From the IMG/VR virus record IMGVR_UViG_3300035701_001701, positions 1-21,591 of that record: a DNA stretch of 21,591 nucleotides. One strand, given 5' to 3'. The notes below the pieces were generated by a model that was not told where the DNA came from, did no database searches, and saw only the letters and a list, made by a program, of their open reading frames with translations. Shown one piece after another: positions 7,870 through 14,435 of the stretch; the first letter of the stretch is position 1; each line of letters opens with the position of its first letter. A program made the position numbers and the translations under genes. The DNA comes from a virus.

Positions 7870-8565
7870 ATGGACACAACATTGATAGACCAAACCCCCA
7901 AGACGTTTGTATATAATACCGAGAAGCCGGTGGAGATTACAAAGAAGCCCAAAGAGTTGCTTACTTTGTATAACGACCAGAACCCCATGTTGAACATGAA
8001 ACAGTCGGACTTCAATATGGCAGATCCCCCAGTAAACGTCATTGATTTCGCCAATCAACTACTGCACACCATGTCTCATTATGGTGGGGTAGGACTCGCA
8101 GCCTCACAATGTGGATTCCCCTACCGCATGTTTGTCATGGTGGGTGGAATTGTGTGTATCAATCCGGTGATCGTCGAAGCGTCTAAAGAAACATCCTTCG
8201 TAAAAGAGGGGTGTCTATCGTTCCCAGGATTGTATTTGTCTATCACACGGCCCGAAACGATTCGGATAAAGTACACCAATGAATTCGGGAAACGAGTGGA
8301 AGCGACCTGGAACGGCGCGACTGCGAGAATTGCCCAGCATGAATACGATCATCTTGAAGGAAGACTCTATACCAAATTGGTCGGAAATCTCACATTACAG
8401 ATGGCCAAGACGAAAAGAAAGAAATTATTCAAGAAAATCAAGCGTGTTGTGGATTTGAAGGCCCAAAGCCTCAGACTTAGTGGCAAGGACAAGGACTATG
8501 GGAAAACCACCAATATGCCACAACAAACACCCATAACCGCTGTGCAATCGAACCGAATCACATAA
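7870..8565 (+). CDS. def: Peptide deformylase with N- and C-terminal extensions
   Basis: A 231-residue protein whose core carries the three peptide deformylase motifs: GVGLAASQ (73-80), EGCLS with metal ligand Cys115 (113-117) and HEYDH with His157, Glu158 and His161. These enzymes remove the formyl group from the first methionine of new proteins. Phage versions are known in T4-like cyanophages, where action on photosystem proteins has been proposed; the target here is unknown. It differs from the compact phage forms by a leader of about 30 residues and a basic, lysine-rich tail (KTKRKKLFKKIKR and beyond) of about 60 residues, which may bind ribosomes or nucleic acid. GAGGA (7861-7865) lies four nt before the ATG. 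It is the last gene of the gp47/gp46 unit. Confidence 0.93.
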   Translation: MDTTLIDQTPKTFVYNTEKPVEITKKPKELLTLYNDQNPMLNMKQSDFNMADPPVNVIDFANQLLHTMSHYGGVGLAASQCGFPYRMFVMVGGIVCINPVIVEASKETSFVKEGCLSFPGLYLSITRPETIRIKYTNEFGKRVEATWNGATARIAQHEYDHLEGRLYTKLVGNLTLQMAKTKRKKLFKKIKRVVDLKAQSLRLSGKDKDYGKTTNMPQQTPITAVQSNRIT

Positions 8566-8626
8566 TACGTCCCAGAACCGCCACAATTGACCCAGGAACG
8601 ACGATCTGCTAGCCCCACGACCCCAA

Positions 8627-8664
8627 GGTCTATGATGCCGAAAATTCGTTCGGGATCATAGACC
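8627..8664 (+). terminator. Long hairpin after the deformylase gene
   Basis: Two 16-nt arms, 8627-8642 and 8649-8664, pair with a single G-G mismatch around a six-base loop (AATTCG). This is the strongest simple hairpin in the 224 nt without a gene between 8566 and 8789. It closes the gp47/gp46/deformylase unit and lies before promoter P4. No run of T follows, so it is not a classic Rho-independent terminator; it may instead stop or protect the upstream mRNA 3' end. It could also be a protein-binding palindrome in DNA. Confidence 0.55.
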
Positions 8665-8718
8665 CATTCTCAATAAAATCAACCACTTACCATACCACAT
8701 TAAAATTCTCTAATCTTC

Positions 8719-8747
8719 TTGACTTTTTCGGACTCTTCCGGTATAGT
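8719..8747 (+). promoter_or_regulatory. Sigma-70-type promoter P4 (VWA gene)
   Basis: TTGACT (8719-8724), a 17 bp spacer and TATAGT (8742-8747). The expected transcription start is at about 8754, exactly where an in-frame ATG lies. That ATG would therefore give a leaderless message, which argues for the later start at 8790, which has a proper ribosome site. Confidence 0.85.
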
Positions 8748-8789
8748 TAGACCATGGACACCAAGAAAACACCAGAGGAGAACAAGGGA

Positions 8790-11207
8790 ATGTATACCGT
8801 AGCTACTAAATCGATGTTGGCTAAGTTGATGGCCACTGAAAATATTCGCGTCGAACACAACGGCAAGTTCACCACAGCAAGTTTTGATTTGAAAAATCGC
8901 GTGTTGCGCTGTCCGATGTGGAAGGATATGAGCGGGGATTTATACGATCTTCTTATGGGACACGAAATTTCTCATGCACTCCGTACCCCACTGCAAGGTT
9001 GGCATGATTCGCTGGTCTACCAAGGTGGCAACAAAAAGGCTTCCAAAAAAGAGCAACAAGCCTTCAAACATTTTCTCAACGTGGTAGAAGATGCCAGAAT
9101 TGAAAAATTACTGAAGAGACAGTATCCTGGTATTCGCCGCCCGATGTCGAATGCTTACAAACAATTGATGGCTAAAGACTTCTTTGGTCTCTCGGCCATT
9201 TCAGACTACAACAATCTATACCTTATCGATAAGCTCAATCTCTCGGCCAAGGTGGGAGTGTTGCTGAACATTCGATTCACGGCAGCAGAAAAACCATTCG
9301 AAAAGGAAATGCAGGAATTGGAAACCTGGGACGACACTGTAGTGCTCGCCAAGAAAATCTACACGTACAGCAAAGAGGAACAGCAAGAAGGTCAAAAGAA
9401 AAAGGAAGAACTGAAGCGCCAGTTGGATGAGGAAGCTGAAAAAGAGCGCGAAGAAGAAGAAGCTGAATGGGGTGATGACGACGAAGACGGTGGTGAATAT
9501 GGCGAAGATGGGGATGAGGATGGCGAAGATGAAGATGGGGATTCTGAAGATGGGGGTGGGGATTCTGAAGATGGGGATGGTGAAGATGAGAAGGATGGAA
9601 AGGGATCTGATAGTGAGGGGGACGATGCCAAGGATGACAAGGAAAAGAAGGCCGATGATGCCACAGTAGAAAAGGGAAAGGGAAAGGGAAACGGTAGCAC
9701 AGCTAAAAAAGAATCTAAGGATGCCAAAAATGTCTCAGATACCGATGGTGTGGGTGATGGAAGCGCCAGCGGAGATTTTGTTCCTTCAGCTAAAACCGAT
9801 GAAGAATTCCGCAAGAAAGAAGAAAACTTAGTTGAGATTGATGACGTAGAATCAGTCTATGTCAAGATTCCAACACCCAACCTAAAAGATTGTGTGTCTC
9901 CTGCATCCATCGTCAACAGAGAACTTTCGAAGTATTATTCCAACTACAGAGTAGAGGGAATGAAAGCACTGAACGCATTCAAAAAGAAGAACGAAGATTA
10001 TATCATGTTGCTGGCCAAAGAATTTGAAATGAAGAAAGCGGCTCGGTCATATGCTCTGGCTAAAACATCTGATTCAGGCGATATTAATATCAACAAACTG
10101 GCAAACTACAGACTGGAAGACAACATTTTCAAAAGGCTCATGATCGTCAATAAAGGCAAGTCCCATGGCTTGGTACTGATCCTGGATAAGTCTGGTTCGA
10201 TGGCGCAACATATGGAAGCTGCCATTGAACAGATTCTTATCATGGCACTTTTCTGCCGCAAAGTGAATATCCCATTCGCAGCCTACAGCTTTACGACAAC
10301 TGGTGGCAGGGCCCACGAGTTTGATTTTGGAACTCGCGCTTTCGGAAGAGCTACTTTGGCACCCTTCAGTAAGAATGCTGGGGAAATCGTCATGAAGGAT
10401 TTTGATTTCCGTGAGTTGCTCAATTCAAAAATGCAAGCAGCAGAATTCAACCAAGCCATGATGAATCAGTTGCAGGTGGCCCAGTCATTAGGTGGGAGTA
10501 GTGGTCACAATGGAAGACCAGACCACGAAGATATGGGTTCTACCCCACTCAATGAGGCCTTGGTGGTCTTGCGTGATGTACTCCGAAACTTCAAAATGAT
10601 GCACCGCTTGGATATCGTCAATGCCGTGATCGTGCATGATGGTGATGCGGATTCTACTCGCTGCATGTATCGAGGCGCAGGACATGCAGAATCACGAGAT
10701 CATTTTGAACCGGAACGTCAACGAGTAACTATCCGAGATGCTAAAGAAGAACTCGACATTCCTCTGAATCGGGACTATAACGGCTTAACGATTGGATTAT
10801 TAAAGTGGATTCAAATGACAACGAACTGTGGTGTGTTTGGTTTTTATATCAGCGGATCGACTACGAAAGAAGTTAAACATCCTCTGTTCAAAATGTATCG
10901 GAACAAGTTGGGTGTGGCTTTGGGGAGCACCAGTCGCTACGATATTTCAACCGATCAAGCTCTTCTGGCGGACAAGTTAGCAAAAGAAGTGCTGGAGGAA
11001 AAGTTCGTTGAATCCTGGTCGGAAGGTTATACCAGATTCTTTTTCATCCCTGGGGCCGGTCAACTGAAAACGGAAAGCGGAGAACTTATCAATACCGGAA
11101 AGGCCTGGACACCATCACGATTACTTTCAGCTTTTAAGAAGGTCAACCGAAGAAAATCAGTCAGCCGAGTGTTGGTCAGTCGGTTCATTGAACTCATGGC
11201 CACCTAA
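8790..11207 (+). CDS. Zincin/VWA-domain protein, CobT-like
   Basis: An 805-residue protein that pairs with the next gene. Near the N-terminus GHEISHAL gives an HExxH zinc site (His58, Glu59, His62), as in metallopeptidases. A charged helical segment (KKKEELKRQLDEEAEKERE) leads into a very acidic D/E/G-rich linker (about residues 220-300). The C-terminal half is a von Willebrand A domain with the MIDAS motif DKSGS (466-470) and a later HDGDAD segment. The plan (N-terminal domain, acidic linker, VWA) is that of CobT and of VWA partners of MoxR ATPases, which present substrates to the AAA+ ring. The cobalt-chelatase subunit CobN is not here, so a metal-insertion role is unproven. The start at 8790 has AGAGGAG nine nt upstream; an in-frame ATG at 8754 coincides with the transcription start. 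Confidence 0.88.
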   Translation: MYTVATKSMLAKLMATENIRVEHNGKFTTASFDLKNRVLRCPMWKDMSGDLYDLLMGHEISHALRTPLQGWHDSLVYQGGNKKASKKEQQAFKHFLNVVEDARIEKLLKRQYPGIRRPMSNAYKQLMAKDFFGLSAISDYNNLYLIDKLNLSAKVGVLLNIRFTAAEKPFEKEMQELETWDDTVVLAKKIYTYSKEEQQEGQKKKEELKRQLDEEAEKEREEEEAEWGDDDEDGGEYGEDGDEDGEDEDGDSEDGGGDSEDGDGEDEKDGKGSDSEGDDAKDDKEKKADDATVEKGKGKGNGSTAKKESKDAKNVSDTDGVGDGSASGDFVPSAKTDEEFRKKEENLVEIDDVESVYVKIPTPNLKDCVSPASIVNRELSKYYSNYRVEGMKALNAFKKKNEDYIMLLAKEFEMKKAARSYALAKTSDSGDININKLANYRLEDNIFKRLMIVNKGKSHGLVLILDKSGSMAQHMEAAIEQILIMALFCRKVNIPFAAYSFTTTGGRAHEFDFGTRAFGRATLAPFSKNAGEIVMKDFDFRELLNSKMQAAEFNQAMMNQLQVAQSLGGSSGHNGRPDHEDMGSTPLNEALVVLRDVLRNFKMMHRLDIVNAVIVHDGDADSTRCMYRGAGHAESRDHFEPERQRVTIRDAKEELDIPLNRDYNGLTIGLLKWIQMTTNCGVFGFYISGSTTKEVKHPLFKMYRNKLGVALGSTSRYDISTDQALLADKLAKEVLEEKFVESWSEGYTRFFFIPGAGQLKTESGELINTGKAWTPSRLLSAFKKVNRRKSVSRVLVSRFIELMAT

Positions 11208-11236
11208 CTACATGAAAAATAGAGCATTTTTAGCAC

Positions 11237-11265
11237 TTGACAACTGAATAAGGCACTGGTATACT
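11237..11265 (+). promoter_or_regulatory. Sigma-70-type promoter P5 (CobS-like gene)
   Basis: TTGACA (11237-11242), a 17 bp spacer and TATACT (11260-11265), with extended -10 TGG (11257-11259). Transcription should start near 11272, which is also the first base of an ATG for a 12-codon reading frame (MMSEFSNKGGII) whose TAA overlaps the ATG of the AAA+ gene. That mini-frame has no ribosome site and may be accidental. Confidence 0.9.
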
Positions 11266-11309
11266 GAATACATGATGAGTGAGTTTTCTAACAAAGGGGG
11301 AATTATATA

Positions 11310-12527
11310 ATGGGTGTTAAGAAGGAAAATCGTGAAAAGTTTATCGCTCTCCTGGTATCCACCGGCAAAGACGTAGTGAGCAAGCAGGAGATTTTGGATC
11401 TCTGTTCAACCAATGATCTCAAGGTGCCACAGTGGTTCACTACCGATAAGGCCAATCGGGCCAGTCGTGGAATGTATACAGTGCCTGGGGGACTGGTTCC
11501 TATGGTTCCCGCGAAAGAAGAAGAGTTGGCTGTGGTGGCTATGAAACTGAATCCCACACTTCAATCCTTGGCTCATCCCATGCAACCTGCCAAGATTCGA
11601 ATCACATCGATGACCACCGACCTTGAAGATCAGGGTATCGTACCTGCGAAGTATAAAAACTTCGTACCCTTCGGAAACTTCGATGATCTGAAAGCCATCG
11701 TGATGTCCAAACAATTTTACCCAGTATTCATTACCGGTCCTTCTGGTAATGGAAAGTCCATGAGTGTGGAACAAGCTTGCGCGATGTTGGGACGCGAATA
11801 CATCTGCGTTAGCATGACACCAGAAACCGATGAGGGTGATCTGCTCGGTAATTATGTGCTCATCGATAATCAGATGGTTTGGCGCGATGGATCTGTGACG
11901 GTGGCCGCGAGACGTGGCGCGGTGCTCTGCATCGATGAAATTGATTATGGCGCACAAAATCTTTCCTGCTTACAGCGTGTCCTGGAAGGCAAGCCTTTCT
12001 TGCTGAAGAAGAAGGGTGAAATTGTCGAGCCTGCTCCTGGGTTCCAGATTTTCGCCACTGCAAACACCAAAGGCAAGGGTTCTGAAGATGGCCGATACAT
12101 GTTCACCAACGTGCTGAATGAAGCATTTTTGGAACGATTCCCGATTACATTCGAACAAGAGTGGGCCCCAAACAATGTCGAGCGACGAATTGTGAAAAAG
12201 GAATTGGAAAGTGCCGGTCGCGGAGATGACGATTTCGCAGATAAGTTGGTCATTTGGGCAACAACGATTCGCAAGGCCCACGATGAAGAGGGAGCTACAA
12301 GTGAGGTGATCTCTACTCGTCGCCTGGTGCACATTGCCAGAGCATACCCAATCTTCAACGGTGATCGGCTGAAGTCCATCACATACTGTCTCAATCGGTT
12401 CGATGCGGAGACCAAAAAGTCATTCATCGATCTTTACACAAAGGTGGATGAGACGGTGGTGGTCGCCAACACGATGGCTCCAGATCCAAATGCAGTGGCT
12501 CCAGATCCCGTGAACACGACAACCTAA
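11310..12527 (+). CDS. cobS: MoxR/CobS-like AAA+ ATPase
   Basis: A 405-residue AAA+ ATPase of the MoxR/CobS type. The N-terminal 60 residues look like a small winged-helix domain (KQEILDLCSTNDLKVPQWF). The ATPase core has Walker A GPSGNGKS (143-150), the segment TPETDEGDLLGNYV (170-183), Walker B LCIDEID (206-212), sensor 1 ATAN (249-252) and an arginine-bearing LNEAFLERFPITF stretch. T4-like cyanophages carry a gene of this family annotated cobS. With the upstream CobT-like protein it should form a hexameric ring that remodels or inserts metal into an unknown partner. GGGGGA precedes the ATG by about seven nt. A proline- and alanine-rich C-terminal tail contains a short repeat, APDPNAVAPDPV. 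Confidence 0.92.
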   Translation: MGVKKENREKFIALLVSTGKDVVSKQEILDLCSTNDLKVPQWFTTDKANRASRGMYTVPGGLVPMVPAKEEELAVVAMKLNPTLQSLAHPMQPAKIRITSMTTDLEDQGIVPAKYKNFVPFGNFDDLKAIVMSKQFYPVFITGPSGNGKSMSVEQACAMLGREYICVSMTPETDEGDLLGNYVLIDNQMVWRDGSVTVAARRGAVLCIDEIDYGAQNLSCLQRVLEGKPFLLKKKGEIVEPAPGFQIFATANTKGKGSEDGRYMFTNVLNEAFLERFPITFEQEWAPNNVERRIVKKELESAGRGDDDFADKLVIWATTIRKAHDEEGATSEVISTRRLVHIARAYPIFNGDRLKSITYCLNRFDAETKKSFIDLYTKVDETVVVANTMAPDPNAVAPDPVNTTT

Positions 12528-12540
12528 CCAGGGGGAATAT

Positions 12541-12741
12541 ATGGATGCTGCCACACTTTTTATAATCGTCAAAGCAGTCTTATACTGCTTCGTGATTGCG
12601 GATGAAGCCGCAACTATCTACGCGGTGCCAGAAGTCGTACCGGTGGTGGTAGTGGCAGATGATCCTGGAGAACGATACCGGATAGAACAGATGTCTCTGG
12701 TGGAACGGTTCAAAGAACACCAACGAAAGGAAAGACCATGA
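12541..12741 (+). CDS. Small membrane-anchored protein, unknown
   Basis: A 66-residue protein. Residues 4-20 (ATLFIIVKAVLYCFVIA) are hydrophobic and could span a membrane. A valine-rich segment (VPEVVPVVVVADD) and a charged C-terminal helix follow. GGGGGA lies a few bases before the ATG, and the stop overlaps the next start by four bases (ATGA). It lies 13 nt after the CobS-like gene, so it probably belongs to that unit. Function unknown. Confidence 0.7.
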   Translation: MDAATLFIIVKAVLYCFVIADEAATIYAVPEVVPVVVVADDPGERYRIEQMSLVERFKEHQRKERP

Positions 12742-12956
12742 AATTTCCCAAGATAGAAGAAGTGGATGAGGCAAGTAAGTTGCAGTTGGCGAAGTGGATT
12801 GTGGGCCTGGGTGAGATGCGCGATGAACTGCCAGCCACACCCATTGAAGACCGTATCTATTTCCGGTTCTACATTGAGTTGAACGGATGGACCCCAAAAC
12901 TGAAGAAAGACGTAGGGGCTGGGGCCGAATTCGATGCCGTGATGCACTTGAACTAA
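12738..12956 (+). CDS. Small unknown protein
   Basis: A 72-residue soluble protein with alternating helix-like and strand-like segments (EASKLQLAKWIVGLGEM, then DRIYFRFYIELNGW). Its ATG overlaps the previous stop, and AAAGGA lies just upstream, so it is translated with its neighbour. It ends the CobT/CobS-like unit; the next promoter starts nine nt after its stop. I do not recognise a family. Confidence 0.7.
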   Translation: MKFPKIEEVDEASKLQLAKWIVGLGEMRDELPATPIEDRIYFRFYIELNGWTPKLKKDVGAGAEFDAVMHLN

Positions 12957-12964
12957 AATAGTTG

Positions 12965-12993
12965 TTGACATCGCTGGTCAGTTGTGGTATACT
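12965..12993 (+). promoter_or_regulatory. Sigma-70-type promoter P6 (accessory island)
   Basis: TTGACA (12965-12970), a 17 bp spacer and TATACT (12988-12993), with extended -10 TGG (12985-12987). It is almost the same as P5 and the gp45 promoter around the -10 box. The expected start near 13000 gives a leader of about 120 nt before the winged-helix gene, the longest leader among the promoters here. Confidence 0.9.
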
Positions 12994-13004
12994 GTGTATG
13001 AAAT

Positions 13005-13020
13005 GGAGGATATCATGTAG
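13005..13020 (+). promoter_or_regulatory. Start-stop element (GGAGG, then ATG-TAG) in the leader
   Basis: A strong ribosome site GGAGG (13005-13009) stands five nt before ATG (13015-13017), which is followed at once by TAG (13018-13020). A ribosome that starts here would have to stop with only the initiator methionine in place. Such minimal frames can stall ribosomes and control downstream genes. Further down, GGAG 13072-13075 with CTCC 13086-13089, and GTCGC 13080-13084 with GCGAC 13097-13101, are two short overlapping hairpin options. The rest of the leader holds no gene. The regulatory role is inferred. Confidence 0.4.
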
Positions 13021-13121
13021 CCCCATATGGTTCCTGATGCACTGAGATTCTCGGTGGCAAGTTAAAATTATGGAGGATGGTCGCGCTCCTTTTACTGCGA
13101 CTTTTAATTATGAGGTGTATT

Positions 13122-13325
13122 ATGGCGGTTTCAGCGAAGTCACGGATTCTAACGACCCTTTCAAAGAGTGTAGGAGTGACATTGAGCGTCAAGCAAGCAC
13201 GGGCTCGCTTTGGCATCAGCAATGTCTCTGCTCGCGTCTCTCAGCTTCGTGATGAAGGTCATGCCATCGTGACATCAAAGCGCGGCAAGGGTTATGTGTA
13301 TAGTCTTCCAGTGGGCGCGAACTAA
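13122..13325 (+). CDS. Small winged-helix DNA-binding protein
   Basis: A 67-residue protein with a helix-turn-helix: a helix around TLSVKQARARFG, a turn, then ISNVSARVSQLRDEG as the recognition helix, followed by a short beta wing (HAIVTSKRGKGYVYSL). It is probably a transcription regulator. The ATG at 13122 is chosen because GAGGT (13112-13116) lies five nt upstream; reading from the earlier in-frame ATG at 13077 adds a leucine-rich stretch that does not fit the domain. It is the first gene after promoter P6 and is followed by a terminator. It could regulate the IS110-like protein and RNA array next to it, or be an independent phage regulator. Confidence 0.75.
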   Translation: MAVSAKSRILTTLSKSVGVTLSVKQARARFGISNVSARVSQLRDEGHAIVTSKRGKGYVYSLPVGAN

Positions 13326-13353
13326 GCCTTAGTTCGATCCGCTCTTAGATAGC

Positions 13354-13389
13354 GGCGTAGGGGGTTGCAATGACTCCCTACGCCTTTCT
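13354..13389 (+). terminator. Rho-independent terminator with possible attenuation
   Basis: GGCGTAGGG (13354-13362) pairs perfectly with CCCTACGCC (13376-13384), and the stem can extend by one G-U and one G-C pair. The run TTTCT follows. Two other hairpins precede it: CGAACTAA/TTAGTTCG (13318-13336), which contains the stop codon of the winged-helix gene, and CCGCT/AGCGG (13339-13355), whose right arm shares bases with the terminator stem and so competes with it. Expression of the next gene would need read-through or a separate promoter. Confidence 0.75.
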
Positions 13390-13410
13390 ACACTAAAAGG
13401 AAATTATATT

Positions 13411-14301
13411 ATGGCAAAGCGAAAAATAAAAACTCAAGATGTCCCACAAGGTAAAGAACTTTCGGCAGACTATGGCAGTATATGTCATTTAGTTTACAGC
13501 ATGAACAAAGACGCTATAGAATACAACTCCATATCTGAGATGGTGGAGGATGTGGTAAAACATTGTGGTGCTGGAGCACACATTGCGGCTGAATCATCTT
13601 TGGGAAGCTACCGATTCAAAGATTACAATAATGCTCTGAGGATCGCTGAAGAAGGTGGAGTAACATTAGGAACGATCAACCCAAACCAAACAAAAAATTG
13701 TCGAAGTGATTTGGGTGATATAATCAAAACCAACGAAAACGATGCCAAAGTAATCTGGCTTATCGCCTACGATACAGTGACGATGCCATATCGATACCAC
13801 CAGGGAAAATTCAAACCCCGCGATCCTATCACCGGAAAATTTCTTATAAAAGAAGAAGACAGAGCACGACACAACTTGCACGTAGCCATTGCAATGGAAA
13901 TCAAAACACGAATCAGAGATGCACGATACAAGAAATATAAAGACCAGCACCCTTGGCTCAAGAAACATAAATTTCCTACCAATGCGGCATATTCACAAAT
14001 GTTGATTGTCGCTGAGGTGTGTTTTGGGCATGGGAGACGTGTGTTTGATAAGATGATGGGATTATATGGTCGTGCAAAGGGATCAATTCAGCGAGCCTCC
14101 GTAATGCACGATCTGCTTCCAGCGATGATACGAAAAGCAACGGCTCTTGTTCCGCGCAAGTCGGATGGAAAGATGGCAGCGGATATCACCAACAGACCGG
14201 TCAGAAAAGGGTGTTTGAAAATAATTCGTCCGACATCTCGAAAGGCATTCGGCATACGAAGTAAAGAATTACGGGAAGAGATTCTTTTTGGGCACAAGTG
14301 A
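13411..14301 (+). CDS. IS110-like RuvC/DEDD-domain protein, possible RNA-guided nuclease
   Basis: A 296-residue protein. Residues 17-120 look like the N-terminal RuvC-fold domain of IS110 transposases: Asp20 in ELSADYGS, Glu61 in HIAAESSLGSY, then GTINPNQTK (88-95), LGDIIKTNEND (101-111) and DAKVI. IS110 enzymes carry a DEDD tetrad whose last two acids lie in a KTDxxDA motif; here the first of these is Asn108 and the second is Asp111. The remaining part is basic and helical (EEDRARHNLHVAIAMEIKTR, then GRRVFDKMMGLYGRAKGS) and shows none of the PGIG or GN...LR landmarks of the IS110 C-terminal serine domain. AAAGGAA lies a few nt before the ATG. The last codons and the stop lie inside the first of three tandem RNA-like repeats. 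It could be a domesticated transposase, a new nuclease or a regulator. The fold is fairly sure; the role is a hypothesis. Confidence 0.7.
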   Translation: MAKRKIKTQDVPQGKELSADYGSICHLVYSMNKDAIEYNSISEMVEDVVKHCGAGAHIAAESSLGSYRFKDYNNALRIAEEGGVTLGTINPNQTKNCRSDLGDIIKTNENDAKVIWLIAYDTVTMPYRYHQGKFKPRDPITGKFLIKEEDRARHNLHVAIAMEIKTRIRDARYKKYKDQHPWLKKHKFPTNAAYSQMLIVAEVCFGHGRRVFDKMMGLYGRAKGSIQRASVMHDLLPAMIRKATALVPRKSDGKMAADITNRPVRKGCLKIIRPTSRKAFGIRSKELREEILFGHK

Positions 14302-14340
14302 ACCCGAAATGGGCACGATCACACCCACTGAGTCTCTTCC
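14274..14340 (+). ncRNA. Structured RNA unit 1 of a tandem array
   Basis: The closing stem is 14274-14284 with 14330-14340 (11 pairs including one G-U). Inside are two hairpins: P2, TTTTGGG 14286-14292 with CCCGAAA 14303-14309, loop CACAAGTGAA; and P3, TGGG 14310-14313 with CCCA 14324-14327, loop CACGATCACA. GTGA in the P2 loop is complementary to TCAC in the P3 loop, so the loops might kiss. The unit overlaps the 3' end of the IS110-like gene, whose stop codon (14299-14301) lies in the P2 loop. Confidence 0.6.
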
Positions 14341-14352
14341 TTTATAATTTAA

Positions 14353-14427
14353 TGTAAGCATTCCTTTTGGGCACGACCGGCAGACTTACCCGAAATGGGC
14401 ACAAGAGAACCCGCTGGGATGCTTACA
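14353..14427 (+). ncRNA. Structured RNA unit 2 of a tandem array
   Basis: The closing stem is 14353-14364 with 14416-14427 (12 pairs including one U-G). P2 is TTTTGGG 14365-14371 with CCCGAAA 14389-14395, with a 17-nt loop that starts CACGACC and is seven nt longer than in the other units. P3 is TGGG 14396-14399 with CCCG 14410-14413, loop CACAAGAGAA. The closing stem sequence differs from those of units 1 and 3 on both arms, yet remains paired. It lies wholly between genes. Confidence 0.65.
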
Positions 14428-14435
14428 CCATACCA

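Noticed and set aside
9392-9814. A long open frame on the - strand (serine- and proline-rich)
   Set aside because: It is the mirror of the acidic D/E/G repeat of the VWA protein; low complexity, no ribosome site and no family resemblance.
11215-11231. AAAAAT/ATTTTT hairpin after the VWA gene as a terminator
   Set aside because: Only A-T pairs in a short stem, too weak to call; termination there is not supported.
11406-12427. Several overlapping - strand frames opposite the CobS-like gene
   Set aside because: They lie opposite a clear AAA+ gene, have no ribosome sites and show no domain pattern.
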